64,000 bases of DNA from Akanthomyces muscarius (Eukaryota > Ascomycota > Sordariomycetes > Hypocreales > Cordycipitaceae): contig NC_079245.1 in the NCBI RefSeq assembly GCF_028009165.1, forward strand, positions 1 to 64,000. Reading direction: 5' to 3'. Under the pieces are notes generated by a model. It did not search any database, was not told the DNA's origin, and saw only the letters and a program-made list of their open reading frames with translations. Below, in pieces: positions 20,858 through 32,732 of this stretch. Position 1 is the first letter of the stretch. Each line of letters starts with the position of its first letter. A program made the translations under genes and the position numbers.

Positions 20858-23720
20858 GTAACCCACGTCCACTTACCGTAACGCTTCTAAACGCCATAAC
20901 TAGACATACTACTAGCTACTCTTAAACTTATTTCACTACTATCACTACTACACCACGCCTATAGCCTCGCCTTATACGCCTTAGTAGCTTATACTATCCT
21001 AGCTAAAATCAAAAAATTAGTGCTATTCTTAGCTAACCTTATAGAACTTCTCCTATATTAACACTAACCCCCCTAATCCCTACTATATCTCCCACACATA
21101 AATTATCCCTACTATATACGTTATATAGCCCGCCTATAAATCTTATAGCTAGCTTATATCGTTAATCTCGTCCTTATCCTCACTATATTTACTATAGTAC
21201 GATAGATCGTACTTTATACTAATATATCAGTTTAATATTATAATCACAATCTACCACTAACTGCTTATACTTAACTTATACCCTAATAACGTCTTACTAT
21301 ACTGCTATATAATACGCTATACCTAGTTAGATGACCACTTAGTCTCACAGAACGTCCATATTATGCCCTTATCCAGCTATACACCCTCCTCGTCCTAGTC
21401 CTAGCGGCCACCTATCTCTTAATCTATAGCCTAGTTAATAGCGTTATATAATATAATCTTATCTGCCCATATATACGCGCTCTAAAACGTTAACTACTTA
21501 ATCGTCCCTTACACGCTCTACTAAAACAGCAACACTAACCATATATACTACACTAATAACACCCCCACCTTAGGCAGTATAAACTAGTAGATAATCTTAG
21601 CCTAGTCGGACTACTAGAAATTCTTATAGTACGTTATTATAAAACATATCTACCTATAGCTTATAAACACATTCTGTATCCCTACGTTCACCGTGTTCTC
21701 TATCCACACAGTCAATATCTCTATAGCCCGCACTAGCAAACCCGACACTATATACATTAATAATAACAACTTAGCCCAGAACTTATCTACTAACTGCCTA
21801 TATATACCTACCTATATCTCTTTAAACAGGTAATAGCTGCCCGCGCCCTCACTTCAGCCGTCCCACCCTAGTCATAACCACGCCTAGCGCTGCCACTAAC
21901 TCTACGCTAACTACTTCTAGATAAACCCTTACCCCTTCTTAACCTATAGCTAGTTACGCTTATCTTATATAAACGAATACCCTACGGCATTATTACTATT
22001 ATTATTATACACGTCGTCCCACATAATTACCAGCAACCTCGCTAACTCTACGCCACTAACACTACCCTTACTGCCCACACTGCCTACTATCGTTAATTTA
22101 GCTATAACACTACACGCCTCCTATAACACCACATATATAAACCCACTTAACTTAGCTATTATAAACTAGATATAGCGAAATATTACCTAGTCGCTAATCT
22201 AATTAATCACTCTGCCCGCTATTATTATAAACCGGATCTTTATCCTATATATCCACATCTCTATAATCTAATCTATTAGCGATAGGCATACCCCTTCGCC
22301 TTAGCCTATCCGTGTTATAAACCGCTATATATACTACTAAACCTATACAAATATAGACGTGCCTAACTGCCACGCGTCCATCTCACACACCTATAACTTA
22401 TCTATAGTGCGCCATACCTCCGCCTGCCGCTTAGTGTACACCTAGTATAATACTATAACCCACACCGTCTTAATAACCGCTAATAATACCAGCGTATAAT
22501 CTAACACACTCTCCTATCCGCCGTCCTCTCACACGCCTATAACCACCAACACGCTAATTAACACGCTATTATACTAATAGTCGCCTAACACGTAGTCTAA
22601 TATAGCGATAATAAACGATAATAACACGTCCTAATATACAGCCTAGAGGTCCTATACTATACTAGCTTTAGTGCCTAGGTTAGTAATATAGGCCGTACAG
22701 CCTATCTCTACCACCACGGCCTCGGTCAGATCTAATATAACCCGGCTGGCTATAGTATGCCTTCTATTAAATCAAACTAGTGCTATAGTACTCGCCCCCG
22801 CCGCCTCTGCCAGCTCTACTAGCTCTGCCAGCTTTACCGCCTTTATCGCCTCCTATCCCTATAAATATATATACGCCTTTACAAACTGCCACTAATAATA
22901 GGCTTACACGCTCGTTATTGTATATAGCGGCCGCTTATCCTATAGCTATTACTATATATAGTAGATAATCCGAATAATAGTCACTATTACACCTTAATAC
23001 CGGGACTATAAATCCGACTCTATATATAGCTTAAATAGCCGTATAGCCTTTATTAACCCCTTACGCCGGTTTATCTTAAATATAGCCGCCAATCCGATAC
23101 AGTATAACTAGCACGTCTTATATACCTCTTCTAATAACATATAGCACTAGTCTATTATATACTATAATAACAGCTCTTCCTTGTCTATATTACGCCGCTA
23201 TTACTATAATACCTTAACCTCTAATCCTTCTAAATACCGTATCTATCTGACACGTTATAACTATAAATAGGCTTCATTCTTTAGGTCTAATTCCTTAACA
23301 CGCCACATCCCCACCATATTAGCATACCGCTATACCTACATATCCGCCCATTCAGTTAACATATCCCACACAGCCCTAGCGTCTATATCAGCGTCCTAAC
23401 TATCTAAACCTAGCCTACTACCTCTATTATTAGTATAGGCGGGTATTAACCTAACCCTAACTTTAGCTTTAACCTTAAACTAATAACTAGCCCCCCCTCT
23501 AGTAAATAACTACTAGTACTACATATTCTTAGTCTATAGTAATAGGTATCGCTTAGGCGGCTCCGCCTTCTTATAGCTACCTCGTCTCTAATCATTCTGC
23601 TATCTATATTACTCTTAGTAATGCTACTATATCTAGCGGACCTCACGTATAATATATAGGCACGCCTTATAACATAACCTATCCTCCTTTAGTGCTTAAA
23701 TATAGGGGATAGTGTGCTAG
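20858..23720 (-). pseudogene. RIP-degraded telomere-linked RecQ-helicase-type (TLH) gene, N-terminal part
   Basis: Read on the minus strand, one frame runs for most of 23640 to 20870 with almost all interruptions being TAG/TAA at positions where CAG/CAA would be expected. Segments such as DARAVWDMLTEWADM, VRKELDL-like runs, SGLLVRAIEILTVW, and near the low-coordinate end QAGxxTxxxGxIY resemble the conserved region that precedes the helicase domain in fungal telomere-linked RecQ proteins (recognition from memory). The frame ends at the telomeric junction at 20857, so the helicase domain itself is missing: this is a chromosome-end truncation of the gene. TGG and ATG codons are largely kept while CAA/CAG are lost, meaning the mutations fell mostly on one strand. 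Confidence 0.65.
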
Positions 23721-24060
23721 CGATTAGGCAACGTATACTACGCTAACTATACCTAATCTTAGATTAAACCGGGGATTTATTACACAGTGTTAATAATAGC
23801 CTTATGTGCTATAATAGGGATAGAATTATAATACTTAGCTAAATACGACCTAACCTCGTTCTATAGATATACCTATTAATATATTTAGTAAAATATAAAT
23901 AGGTATTTATTATTATATATAAATAGCTCTATTTTATAGTCTATATTACTATTAAAATTTCTTTTTATAACTATAAATATCTACGCCTAAAAACCTATCT
24001 AGGGCGTCTATACGCTAGTATCTTACTTAAATACTTCTCTAGCCCTTAACTTTATCTATA
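23721..24060. other. AT-rich upstream part of TLH relic
   Basis: No frame can be followed here. Composition is AT-rich and RIP-like, grading into the tandem array that follows. Confidence 0.4.
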
Positions 24061-24061
24061 C

Positions 24062-24530
24062 CCGCCTTCCGCCTATTTTGTTAGGGGCTTACCCCCTAAA
24101 CCCCCTTGGTTCCTAGCGCTTCGCGTAATAGGTTCTCACTCCGTAATAACACGGGCCTATCTTAGCCAAATACACCTATTTCTAATAGAATTCAACCCTA
24201 TAATATCTATTTAACCTCCTTCTGCCTGTTTTATTAGGGGCTTGCCCCCTAAACCCCCTCGGTTCCTAGCGCTTCGCGTAATAGGTTCTCGCTCCGTAAT
24301 AGCACAGGCCCATCTTAGCCAAATACACCTATTTCTAATAGAATTTAACCCTATAATATCTATTTAACCTCCTCCCGCCTGTTTTATTAGGGGCTTGCCC
24401 CCTAAACCCCCTTAGTTCCTGGCGCTTCGCGTAACGGGTTCTCACTCCACAATAGCACGGGCCCCATCTCGACCACATCACACCTATTTTCTATAGAATT
24501 ATCACCTATAATATCTATTTAACTAAAAAT
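24062..24530 (+). repeat. 153-bp tandem repeat, three copies
   Basis: Units are offset by 153 bp (the ttaggggctt core at 24081, 24234 and 24387). Each contains ccccctaaaccccc, the GC-rich word gcgcttcgcgtaa, ggttctcactccgtaat, and an AT-rich end aaccctataatatctattt. The units are 85-90% alike by eye, with transitions dominating, yet CpG-rich words survive. Confidence 0.85.
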
Positions 24531-24994
24531 CACTAAAATATATACTTTATATTTTTATACTTAATTTAACCCTCTTCTTTCTATCCCACCTCTCCCTTTC
24601 ATTTTACTACACTCTATGCCGTAACCTATTATAACGACCTAGGGTCTAATTTCATAACGACCTGGCCCCCCTGTGGTTTTTATAGGGTCTAGATTTTTAG
24701 TACATTTCATAACGACCTGGCCCCTAGTTCGTCGCTGCATGAATGATAGAGCGAGTAAGCTAGTGATCTAAGGAAAGTAATAGAGAGGTAAACTATTATA
24801 TAAAAGAAGGACTGTAGCTAGTCTAGATAGTTTAGATCTCTATTAATTAATCTAAGTAATAGTTTCACTATTAAGAGTTCTACTCTTAACGACCGTTTAC
24901 GATACTGCTTAACGTGCTACCCTATAGCTTTCAGCCTAACTTACTCTCTAAGAAACAGACCTACTATGACTTAGTAAATAAGCCATCGTGACAA
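24531..24994. other. Possible solo LTR or element end
   Basis: The phrase ataacgacctggccc occurs twice (about 24651 and 24707) with a related copy at 24627. Downstream are a tatataaaag promoter-like word and a pyrimidine-purine strip. This could be a decayed solo LTR, but no paired copy or target duplication was found. Confidence 0.3.
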
Positions 24995-26027
24995 TTATCT
25001 TATCTAGTATATATTAACACTATATTATCTTTAATCTACTCTTTAGTATAATTAACTATATCTATAATACTAATAATAGGTTCTTATACCACCTTAGTAA
25101 TAGTTTAGTCTTATCTTACTTAAATAGTAGCTTATTATTAACAGAATAACCACTATCTTTCTAATTCCCGCTAAAGTTATTACTCTTTAAAGGTAAGACT
25201 TACTTTTTACTATATTATAATAATCCTTTAAATTATATAATTAGATACCTATATATACGTTTTATTTTCAAACTTAGTTATTATTATAATAAGAGAGTAT
25301 AAAGATAGCTATATTAGGTCCTATTATAACTATATCCTTCTATCTAAGGTAAGGCCCTTAGGCGCAGATAGGAAAGAATATATAATAATACTACCACTTA
25401 ACTATTATTATCTCTTTCTACCCCTTATTCTACGCTTATATACTTACTATAAAAAGAATAAATAGATATAGTATAATAATACGTTATAGTTAAACAAATT
25501 ATCTCTTCTTTATTTATATATAGCCGTTATAATTATATAAAGCTAAGCTATAAATAAGGGGTCTAACCGAGTATTTTAACTAACAGGAGGTACTATAGCT
25601 TTAATAGGGATACTAACTATCTATTTCTATAGTCTATATTAGCTACCTTACCCTTAATAAGGAAAACACGCTTATTAGGAGCTAGGATATATAACACTAT
25701 AGCCTATACTATATTATAGCTTAATATCTATATCGTCTTAAGCTAGATCTACTTCTACTCTATCCTACTACACATTAATAGGAAGATAGTACATATAATC
25801 CAGAATACCACTAATTTACAGTCTAAAATCTTCATAGAGCCGACTAAAATGTCCATTACAATCTACTACAGTCAGCTATTAACTTTTTAGAGCGTATATC
25901 TTTACCGCCTATTCACTATTCCCACCTCTTACTCTTACTCTTACTAGTCACTTCACTTTTTTTTCTACCAAGTTTTTTTCTATTTACTATCTAATTGTCT
26001 AACCCGACCCTAAACCGCCCTCTAATA
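24995..26027 (-). pseudogene. RIP-degraded copy of subtelomeric module (5' end of large gene)
   Basis: Collinear with 19695-20737. For example, gttcttgcgccacatcggc at 19792 corresponds to gttcttataccaccttagt here, and the start region ctccaattcccgccgaagttg to tttctaattcccgctaaag. The start codon region and the reading frame are destroyed by C-to-T and G-to-A changes. The copy ends ...ccgccctctaata exactly where telomeric repeats begin, so the module boundary is a telomere junction. Confidence 0.85.
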
Positions 26028-26042
26028 TAACCCTAACCCTAA
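26027..26042 (+). repeat. Interstitial telomeric repeat
   Basis: ataaccctaaccctaag lies exactly between the RIP-degraded module and the GC-normal island containing the Stig1-like gene. It is the cleanest of the internal telomere-like junctions. Confidence 0.8.
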
Positions 26043-26084
26043 GAAAAACAAGAGAAAAAGGAAAAAAAAAAAGACTAATATTGA

Positions 26085-27211
26085 CTAGACGCCTGGCTGG
26101 AAGAAGTTTCCAAAAGTGGTGCCTTTCCATACACCGCTATCTAATACGGCACCGTTTCGTTTCTGAGGTGCGGCGACGCCGCAGGTATCCACACGGGCAC
26201 AAAAATTCGTACTGCAGCACGAATTGGCGATGCAAGCGGACCCTTTCCCACACTCGAGAGTGCTGGAGCAACCCGTTGACGGGCAACCTCCTCCTACGTC
26301 GGCACAATATGTCTGCCCGCTGGTGTCGGACACGCATAGACACGCGCCCCCACCGTTGCCGCAAGGGGTGACATTGTTGCAGCGGCTTGGATTGCTACAC
26401 GAGTACGGTTTGGCGATGCATGCGCCGTTGCTGCACGTTTGACTGGCAGAGCACTAAAAAGATGATGTCCCCGTCAGTCTTGTACATACGGGGAAGGGCG
26501 TTGGAGGAGGGAGAGGGGGTGACGTCTTACCGCGTTACCGCATGTCCCGCAGTTTTGCGAGTCGGTCTGGAGATCGACGCACGCGGCGTTGCAAACCGTC
26601 TCGGTCGAGCGAGCGCATTGGTTGACTGTAACGGTCGAGGTGACCGTAGCCGTCTGCCAGATGTTAGTTTCACAGGAAGAAAAAAACAAGAGAAGAAGGG
26701 AGTGACTCACAGGAGTCACCGTGGTCGTGCTGGCGGTGATGCACCATCCCGAACACGCGCTCGCGTAGCGGGCAGAGCCGGAGCAGGCAGAGGCATAGGC
26801 CGGCACCGTCTTTGTAGCATCGGCGCGCTTCTTGACGGTGACGATGGTGGCAGTGTTTGCGTTGAGAATTGTTGTTGTGGTGACGGTGTTGGTTACAAAG
26901 CTGAGTATTCAGTCAGTTTTGAATTTCTTCTTCTTCTTCTTCTTCTTCTTCTTCTTCTTCTTCTTCTTCTTCTTCTTCTCCACTGTCATCACTTACACAG
27001 TGCCAGCGGTAGCCGTCTGTTCCAGGAAGCTGCTGCAATCGGCCCGGGCCGAGCTCTCAAACGCTGTGCCAAGACGAGTACCCGTCACGGCACGGGCGCA
27101 GTTGTCTCCGTTGGTTTTCTGGGGGCAGGCCTTGGTCGTGGTGACGCCCAGGACCATGGCAGGGATGGCGGTAAGGAGTGCCAGAGACACGGGAAGCTGG
27201 AGGGTATGCAT
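26085..27211 (-). CDS. Secreted Stig1-like Cys-rich protein, four exons
   Basis: Exons 27211-26997, 26900-26711, 26653-26531 and 26453-26085 join in phase (215+190+123+369 nt, 298 residues). All three introns have canonical ends (gtaagt/cag, gtgagt/cag, gtaaga/tag). The signal peptide is MHTLQLPVSLALLTAIPAMVLG. A Thr/Val-rich linker (VTNTVTTTTI) is followed by CVDLQTDSQNCGTCGNACSA, the signature of Stig1-type repeats, and then a Cys-rich tail with about twenty cysteines in CxxC/CC spacing (SCCSTNFCARVDTC). The fold is extracellular and disulfide-rich; fungal members are of unknown role, possibly wall or host-interface proteins. Intron 1 carries a pure GAA/TTC microsatellite. The start ATG at 27211 is preferred over the upstream TTG. 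It stands 45 bp from the telomeric junction. Confidence 0.85.
26925..26980 (+). repeat. (TTC)n microsatellite in intron 1 of the Stig1-like gene
   Basis: About 18 uninterrupted TTC triplets on the plus strand (GAA on the transcript strand), fully inside the 96-bp first intron, just downstream of its splice donor. Confidence 0.95.
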
Positions 27212-28985
27212 CGTGATGTGCAAATACCGATAACGACCGTTTTGGTGTTTGGAGTGATTGGGTTTTCGAGAGCTGCCGTATTAAGATTCTTGAGGCCTAA
27301 CGAACAAAACCCAGAAACCGTGAGCGATCAATCGCCTTTTATACCTATTCTCCATCCTGCTTGTTTTCTCTCATTTCGCCGTTTCGACTTGTTTTCCCCA
27401 ACATAGCCCCAGCTGGAAGCCACTCGGTCTCTCCGGCATTTCAATAGTTAAGCCATGATCGTTAGTTGATGTCGACGCAGCCAGCCACGCGCTGGACCAC
27501 GAGGTCGGACGTGTCGCGGGGATTTCATCGCCATTGAGCTTCGTGATTGGCTGCACGTCCTTCAGCCTTGGCCCCGCAGGACTAATTCTGGCAGCTTCGG
27601 GCCGCCTCCCCTGTTCGTTGGCTTCAGCCTTTTTTGCAATAGCACAGAGCACTACTGGTAGCACTAGTTGGCTCGGGCTCTTTGTGGCTGGATTGAGTTG
27701 ATGATTGAGCTACAAAACAAGTTCTTGTCTAGCCTTCCTCGCCGCTGGTAAGTGACAGGAGGCAGCAACAAGCAGTGCAATCAAGCGTAGGCTTTTGTGA
27801 GCAACGTTGAATGCTTTACAATTTGCCATTCAACTGGTTTCAACGACGCGCTATAAGTCAAACTCCACAATGTTTGCTGCCATGAGTCGCACGCAGCCTC
27901 ACCCATAGGCCCTGCCCGGGGCCTAGAAGGGCCTCGACCGTTGACCTGAATTACAGGGTCTGCTACCAGAAGCCTCAGCGGACGCGCCAAAGCTAAGCAT
28001 TTACACCACCCAGGTTCAGCTGACAAGCTAGCAGTCTACTAGTCTACCCAATGTGCCTCTGCAGCTTGCGCCCAAGAGGACGCGCAACGCTGTCAAGGAT
28101 CAAAAGAGATTAATGACCATTCCCTCGTTTGCTGAAGCCACTCGCCGGTGCGACGATCCGGATCTATTTGAGCGGCTCTATAAGCGAGTGTATGTTTCTA
28201 TCACGGCAGAACAATGGCCAACTTTAACAACTTGCTCACCCAGCAAAAATGTGTGGTGCCTGGCGGCGCTTCGCTATAAACTAAAATGGCCAACTATCCG
28301 ATTGTTATTTAATTAAAACTGTGAATTTTCTATAGTAGCCATAACGACATGGTGACTAGCCAGCAACGTGAAAGGATCTTTTAAGTCTCCATGTTGCCGT
28401 ACATTGTCGGTACAGCTGCCGTACTGGTCCCAGCTCTCTGGTTCTTGCTGCTGTGCGTCCTTCAAGCCAATTTACAGCGCTCGAGGTGTAGCGCCGTACA
28501 GCTCGATGCAGCGCTATTTGCAGCGCCTTAGCTGCCTGTGAAGAGTGCGCTAGTAATTTGATGGCCATTAGTCTAAGGACATGTTGAAACAGCTGCCATG
28601 TCCTGTTGAGTAACGCAAGCCGGACGATGGTATAGCACCGGCCTTCTTTTCCCAACTGCCTCCGCACCTACAGTTTAGAATAGGCTATCCTTAGCAGCCC
28701 AGCATGGCGGGACTTTAATGTTACAACAGATTAACGTGTGGAGGAGAGCGCTGGAATTGGGCCAGCGAGGCGCGCGAGGTGTCCGGGGCCGCCTCAACAG
28801 GGGCGGCCGCCGCATTTAGGCAGCGATTGTGAACTGGCATCCCCCGATGGATGTGACAGTATGGCAGATGCAGACTCATTCTACTCAGGCCATGGTCGTC
28901 GAAACAATCCATTTGCAGCTAGAGGCCCTACAACAACGACTTTAAAATGCGGGCTTCGCGGCGAATAGGGCCCATAGCAGAATGT
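27212..28985. other. Intergenic, no supported gene
   Basis: GC-normal sequence with short frames on both strands (for example plus-strand 28053-28316, 87 codons; minus-strand 27371-27664, 97 codons), none with motifs, leaders or splice sites. A cagcaaaa...gcg word at 28240 and at 28992 may be transposon-end debris. Confidence 0.4.
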
Positions 28986-28989
28986 ACAG

Positions 28990-30450
28990 TCGGTCAGCAA
29001 AAGTTCCGCTCGGTCCGCTTTTTTAATAGGTCACTCCTAATAGTATATAATTTATAGTATATTATAATATATATAATAGTAGTCTAAATTAATTAAAATT
29101 TTAAATATAAAATTATAATTATATAATTTTAGCGCTATTAAAATTAATACTTTATATACTAACTCTTAGTATTAATAATAGCTTAAAGGCACTAAACTAT
29201 TAATATAATAAGCTTTTCTAATAGCTTATCTTTAAACTCCTCTTATACCTCCTTTAATACTCTAATTAATCTCTTTATAGATATACTATTTAAAAATATC
29301 TTTGCTAATACTAGATCTTTTTTTTAAATTTATTCTTTAAGTAGTTTTTATAAGTTTTTAATTAGGTTAAGATTAGGTAAGTAAGGCGGCTAATCTACTA
29401 ATATAATTCTAGGAATATAAATACTAAGTAAAGCTATATACTAACTTATAGAAATATTCTATATACTCTAATATTAAGGTATTACTCTTATAAGGGTTAT
29501 ATATTAAATATTAGTATAATAAAAGGCGTCTTTAAGTAATTAATTATAATCTTTAAAAATTAAGTTAATTTAGGTTAAATTATTTTATATAAGTTAAATT
29601 TATATTTTATATATTATAGTAAAGGCCTTACTAATAAGTTATTATTATAAGTTAAAGGAGAATACTTAAAAGGGTAATTCTTACTTATAAATATAGGGCT
29701 TTATAATTAATTAATTATAGTATTTTAAAAATATATTATATTAAGAGAAAAAATATTAAAATTCTACTACCTATTATAAAGTATTAGGCTTTTATAGTTA
29801 TAATATAAGGGTAGTATAGTGTGTATATATTAAGTGTATTATCTAGTATTATAATAGTTTATTAAGTAGAATTAATAATATAAGTAGGTAGTGTCTTTTT
29901 ATAAAGATAGTATAGATATAGTAGAGAACTATCCTATCTAGGTAGTAGCTAGTAAGGATCTAGGAGTTAAAGTGTATTAATAAGCTAGTTTAAACCTTAT
30001 CTTACTTCTTTTAAAAAGCTATACTTCTTATTAAGATATTATAATATATAATTAGTACTAGCCTTAAAGGTAAAACTATATTAGATATATAGAATTACTT
30101 ATTCTAGCTAATTAAAAAAGAGGCTAAAAAAGGTAAGGTATTATATATTATCTACTTATAATAGCTTATATACCTAGGAAGTAGGGAGTAAAATATATAA
30201 GGTTCTTATACTAGTAATAGGCTTCTTTAATAAGGGCGAATATATCTACTAGATATAAAAATAAAGGTAAGTTAAGAAAGATATATTCTTATATTTAAAT
30301 AGAGAATATAGCTAATATAAAGTAGATATATTAGTAAAAAGGTAATATACTTTTCAGTTATTTTATATAAGTAAACTCCTATATACGCTCTACTATACTC
30401 CCTAGTATGTGTTTATAAGGGGGCCTAAGTTAGGTATTAGTATACTATAA
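28990..30450 (-). mobile_element. RIP-degraded Tc1/mariner-type transposon
   Basis: Around 29330-29400 the minus strand reads, in one frame, PRIILVD-stop-PPYLPNLNLIKNL-stop-KLLK. This is the Tc1/mariner transposase segment in which the conserved Trp and acidic residues before LNPIENLW have been altered by TGG-to-TAG and G-to-A changes. The frame upstream reads like the rest of a DDE transposase with frequent RIP stops. A candidate end lies at 28988 (cagtcggtcagcaaaagttc), at the exact GC-to-AT transition; the other end was not found, so the right limit is a guess. Confidence 0.65.
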
Positions 30451-32732
30451 TTAGCTAGTTGTAGAGAATTTAGGAATAAGCCCTATTTTAGGAGATTTAG
30501 GACGTGTCTTATATATTAGGGGGACATTTAGTAGGAACGGGCCCTATTATAGGCGTAATATTAACTAGGATATAGGAGGTATAGTAATTAGACGAAAAGT
30601 AGGAATGGGCCCTATTTCTATAGATACTACTTAAGTAGTAACTTTAAGTATAGGTATTATAAAGATAGTAGGATAGCTTATTATCCTTTTATAGAGTACT
30701 ATCTATTTTAGACTAAAGAAATAGTAATAGAAGTATCTATAAGCTTTACTATTATAGGAACACCTACTATAGAGGCTATATATAGGCTAGGAATATTAGT
30801 AGTAGATTATTTATAGCTTTAAGTAGAAAGTAGATATTCTCTTTATAGTAGCCCTATTACTTTTAACTTTTATAGTATTAAATATAGACTATAATAAGCC
30901 TTTTTTATATAAAAAGGTACTACTACTATATAGTATTCTAATATATAATAGAACTATACTTAAAGTTTTAAATAGCTAACTTAATACTTATAAGTATATA
31001 GTTTTATATCCCTTTTAGGAATTACTATATATATACTTTATATAAAGTTATAGTCTTAAAGTATAATATTATATTACCTTCTAGCCTATTTTAAAAGAAT
31101 ATCTACTTATATATATTATAAGCCTAGATCTAGTAAAGTAAGGCTTTTTATAAGCCTTATAGTAGATTACTATTCTATAAGTTATTTAGCTAAGATACTC
31201 TAAACTTCTCTTAATCTAGGTTATTATATAGTCTTTAGGACTTAACTATTTATAGGTTAATAGTACTAAATAGTAGCTCTTTATATAGTAAAGAGTGTGC
31301 TTAATAATACTCTAACTTAATAAACTATAAGACCTTATCTATATAGAGTTTAAGCTTATTATAGATAATACTTTCTCTATTAAGTAACTAACACACCTAC
31401 TTTATAATTACTACACCTTTACTAATAGTAAAAAGTAAAAGTCTCTACTAAAAAATATAACTAAATAATATCTCTTACTACTATTAGAAGAATTTTATTA
31501 TTATCTCTTTAAGTCTATCTAATATATAGTCCTTATTATCTTATTAGTTAAAGTATATATAGTTAAAAGTAGTTAGCTATATATACTAAGTAAGTACTAA
31601 TAGGTAGCTATTATAATTTTAAGACTTATATTATATCTTATATTATACTCTTAGTTTAGTTATACTAAAATATACCTTACTAGTCTTTAATTTATAGACT
31701 TTCTAGCTTAGTATAGTATAGAAACTTACTACTAGTAAGTAAAATAAGACACTACTTACTATATAGTAGATAATTACTATATATAGCCTCTTTAGGGTAT
31801 ATCTTAGTTTATAGTCACTCTTAATAGGCACCTTAAGAGGTATCTCTTTCCTTTAAACCTATTAATAGAGGACTTAAATAACACCTTTTATAGCCTACTA
31901 TTATAGTCTAAATGCCTTAATAATATCTTCTAGTAGTAGCTACCCTAGTTACTCTTATATAAAATGCCTGCCCTAATATATAATATAGTAGTAAAAAGTA
32001 AAGAGTTCCTTATAGTACTTAAAGTATATAATAAGTATTAACTTATTTTTAAAATAAAAGAACTTATTAGCCTTTTTACTTAAGTCTTTATAAAACTAAT
32101 TTAGTATATTTATATATATTTATATTATCTTATATATTAGTAATATATTATTATAAAACTTATATATATTATAAAGTATCCCTTCTATTACTACTAGTAT
32201 CTATATAAGATTTAAATTATCCTTATCTTATAATATATCCTCTATAAACTCCTTTTAGTTATATATATTTAATACTTATTTAGATAATATTATATAAGAT
32301 CTTTTAATCTCTTTATTATAAAGACCTATTAAATATATTATAAATATAGACTTTTTTAGTTATAAGATTTACTCTATTTATAAGCCTTTAAAACCTTTTA
32401 TAATACCTCCTTTTTCCTCTAACTCCCTCTTAACTATATTAATATCTTTTTTTAGTCTATTAAATAATATACTATACCTAGAGCTTATATCCTATTTCTA
32501 CACTATTACTAAGCCCTTACCCTTTTATAGCTATTTATTCACTTAAGTGACCTTAAAGTAGTTAATTAGCCCTTTTACTAGAAAGTATATTTATAACTTA
32601 TAGTCCTCTTAAAATAGACTAAACTAATACTTTTAAGCCTTTCTTTTATATTTTAGTACCCTTATATATATATTTATAGTAAGCGCTTAAATAGTATAGA
32701 AGTTATAGTTTATATTATATAAGTAGTACTAA
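30451..32732. other. AT-rich RIP block, unidentified repeats
   Basis: No frame can be followed. Three phrases related to aggaatgggccctattt occur at about 30478, 30535 and 30600, roughly 60 bp apart, pointing to a decayed short tandem repeat. The rest is TA-rich with almost no CA or TG. Confidence 0.45.

Noticed and set aside
23446..23646. Minus-strand 66-codon ORF in AT-rich block
   Set aside because: It is an out-of-frame reading of the TLH relic; the neighbouring frame gives the protein-like sequence once RIP stops are allowed for.
26387..27406. Plus-strand 339-codon frame with a long Leu run
   Set aside because: Antisense to the Stig1-like gene; the Leu run is the intronic TTC microsatellite read on the wrong strand.
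28053..28316. Plus-strand 87-codon frame
   Set aside because: No start context, motif or homologous pattern that I could recognise.
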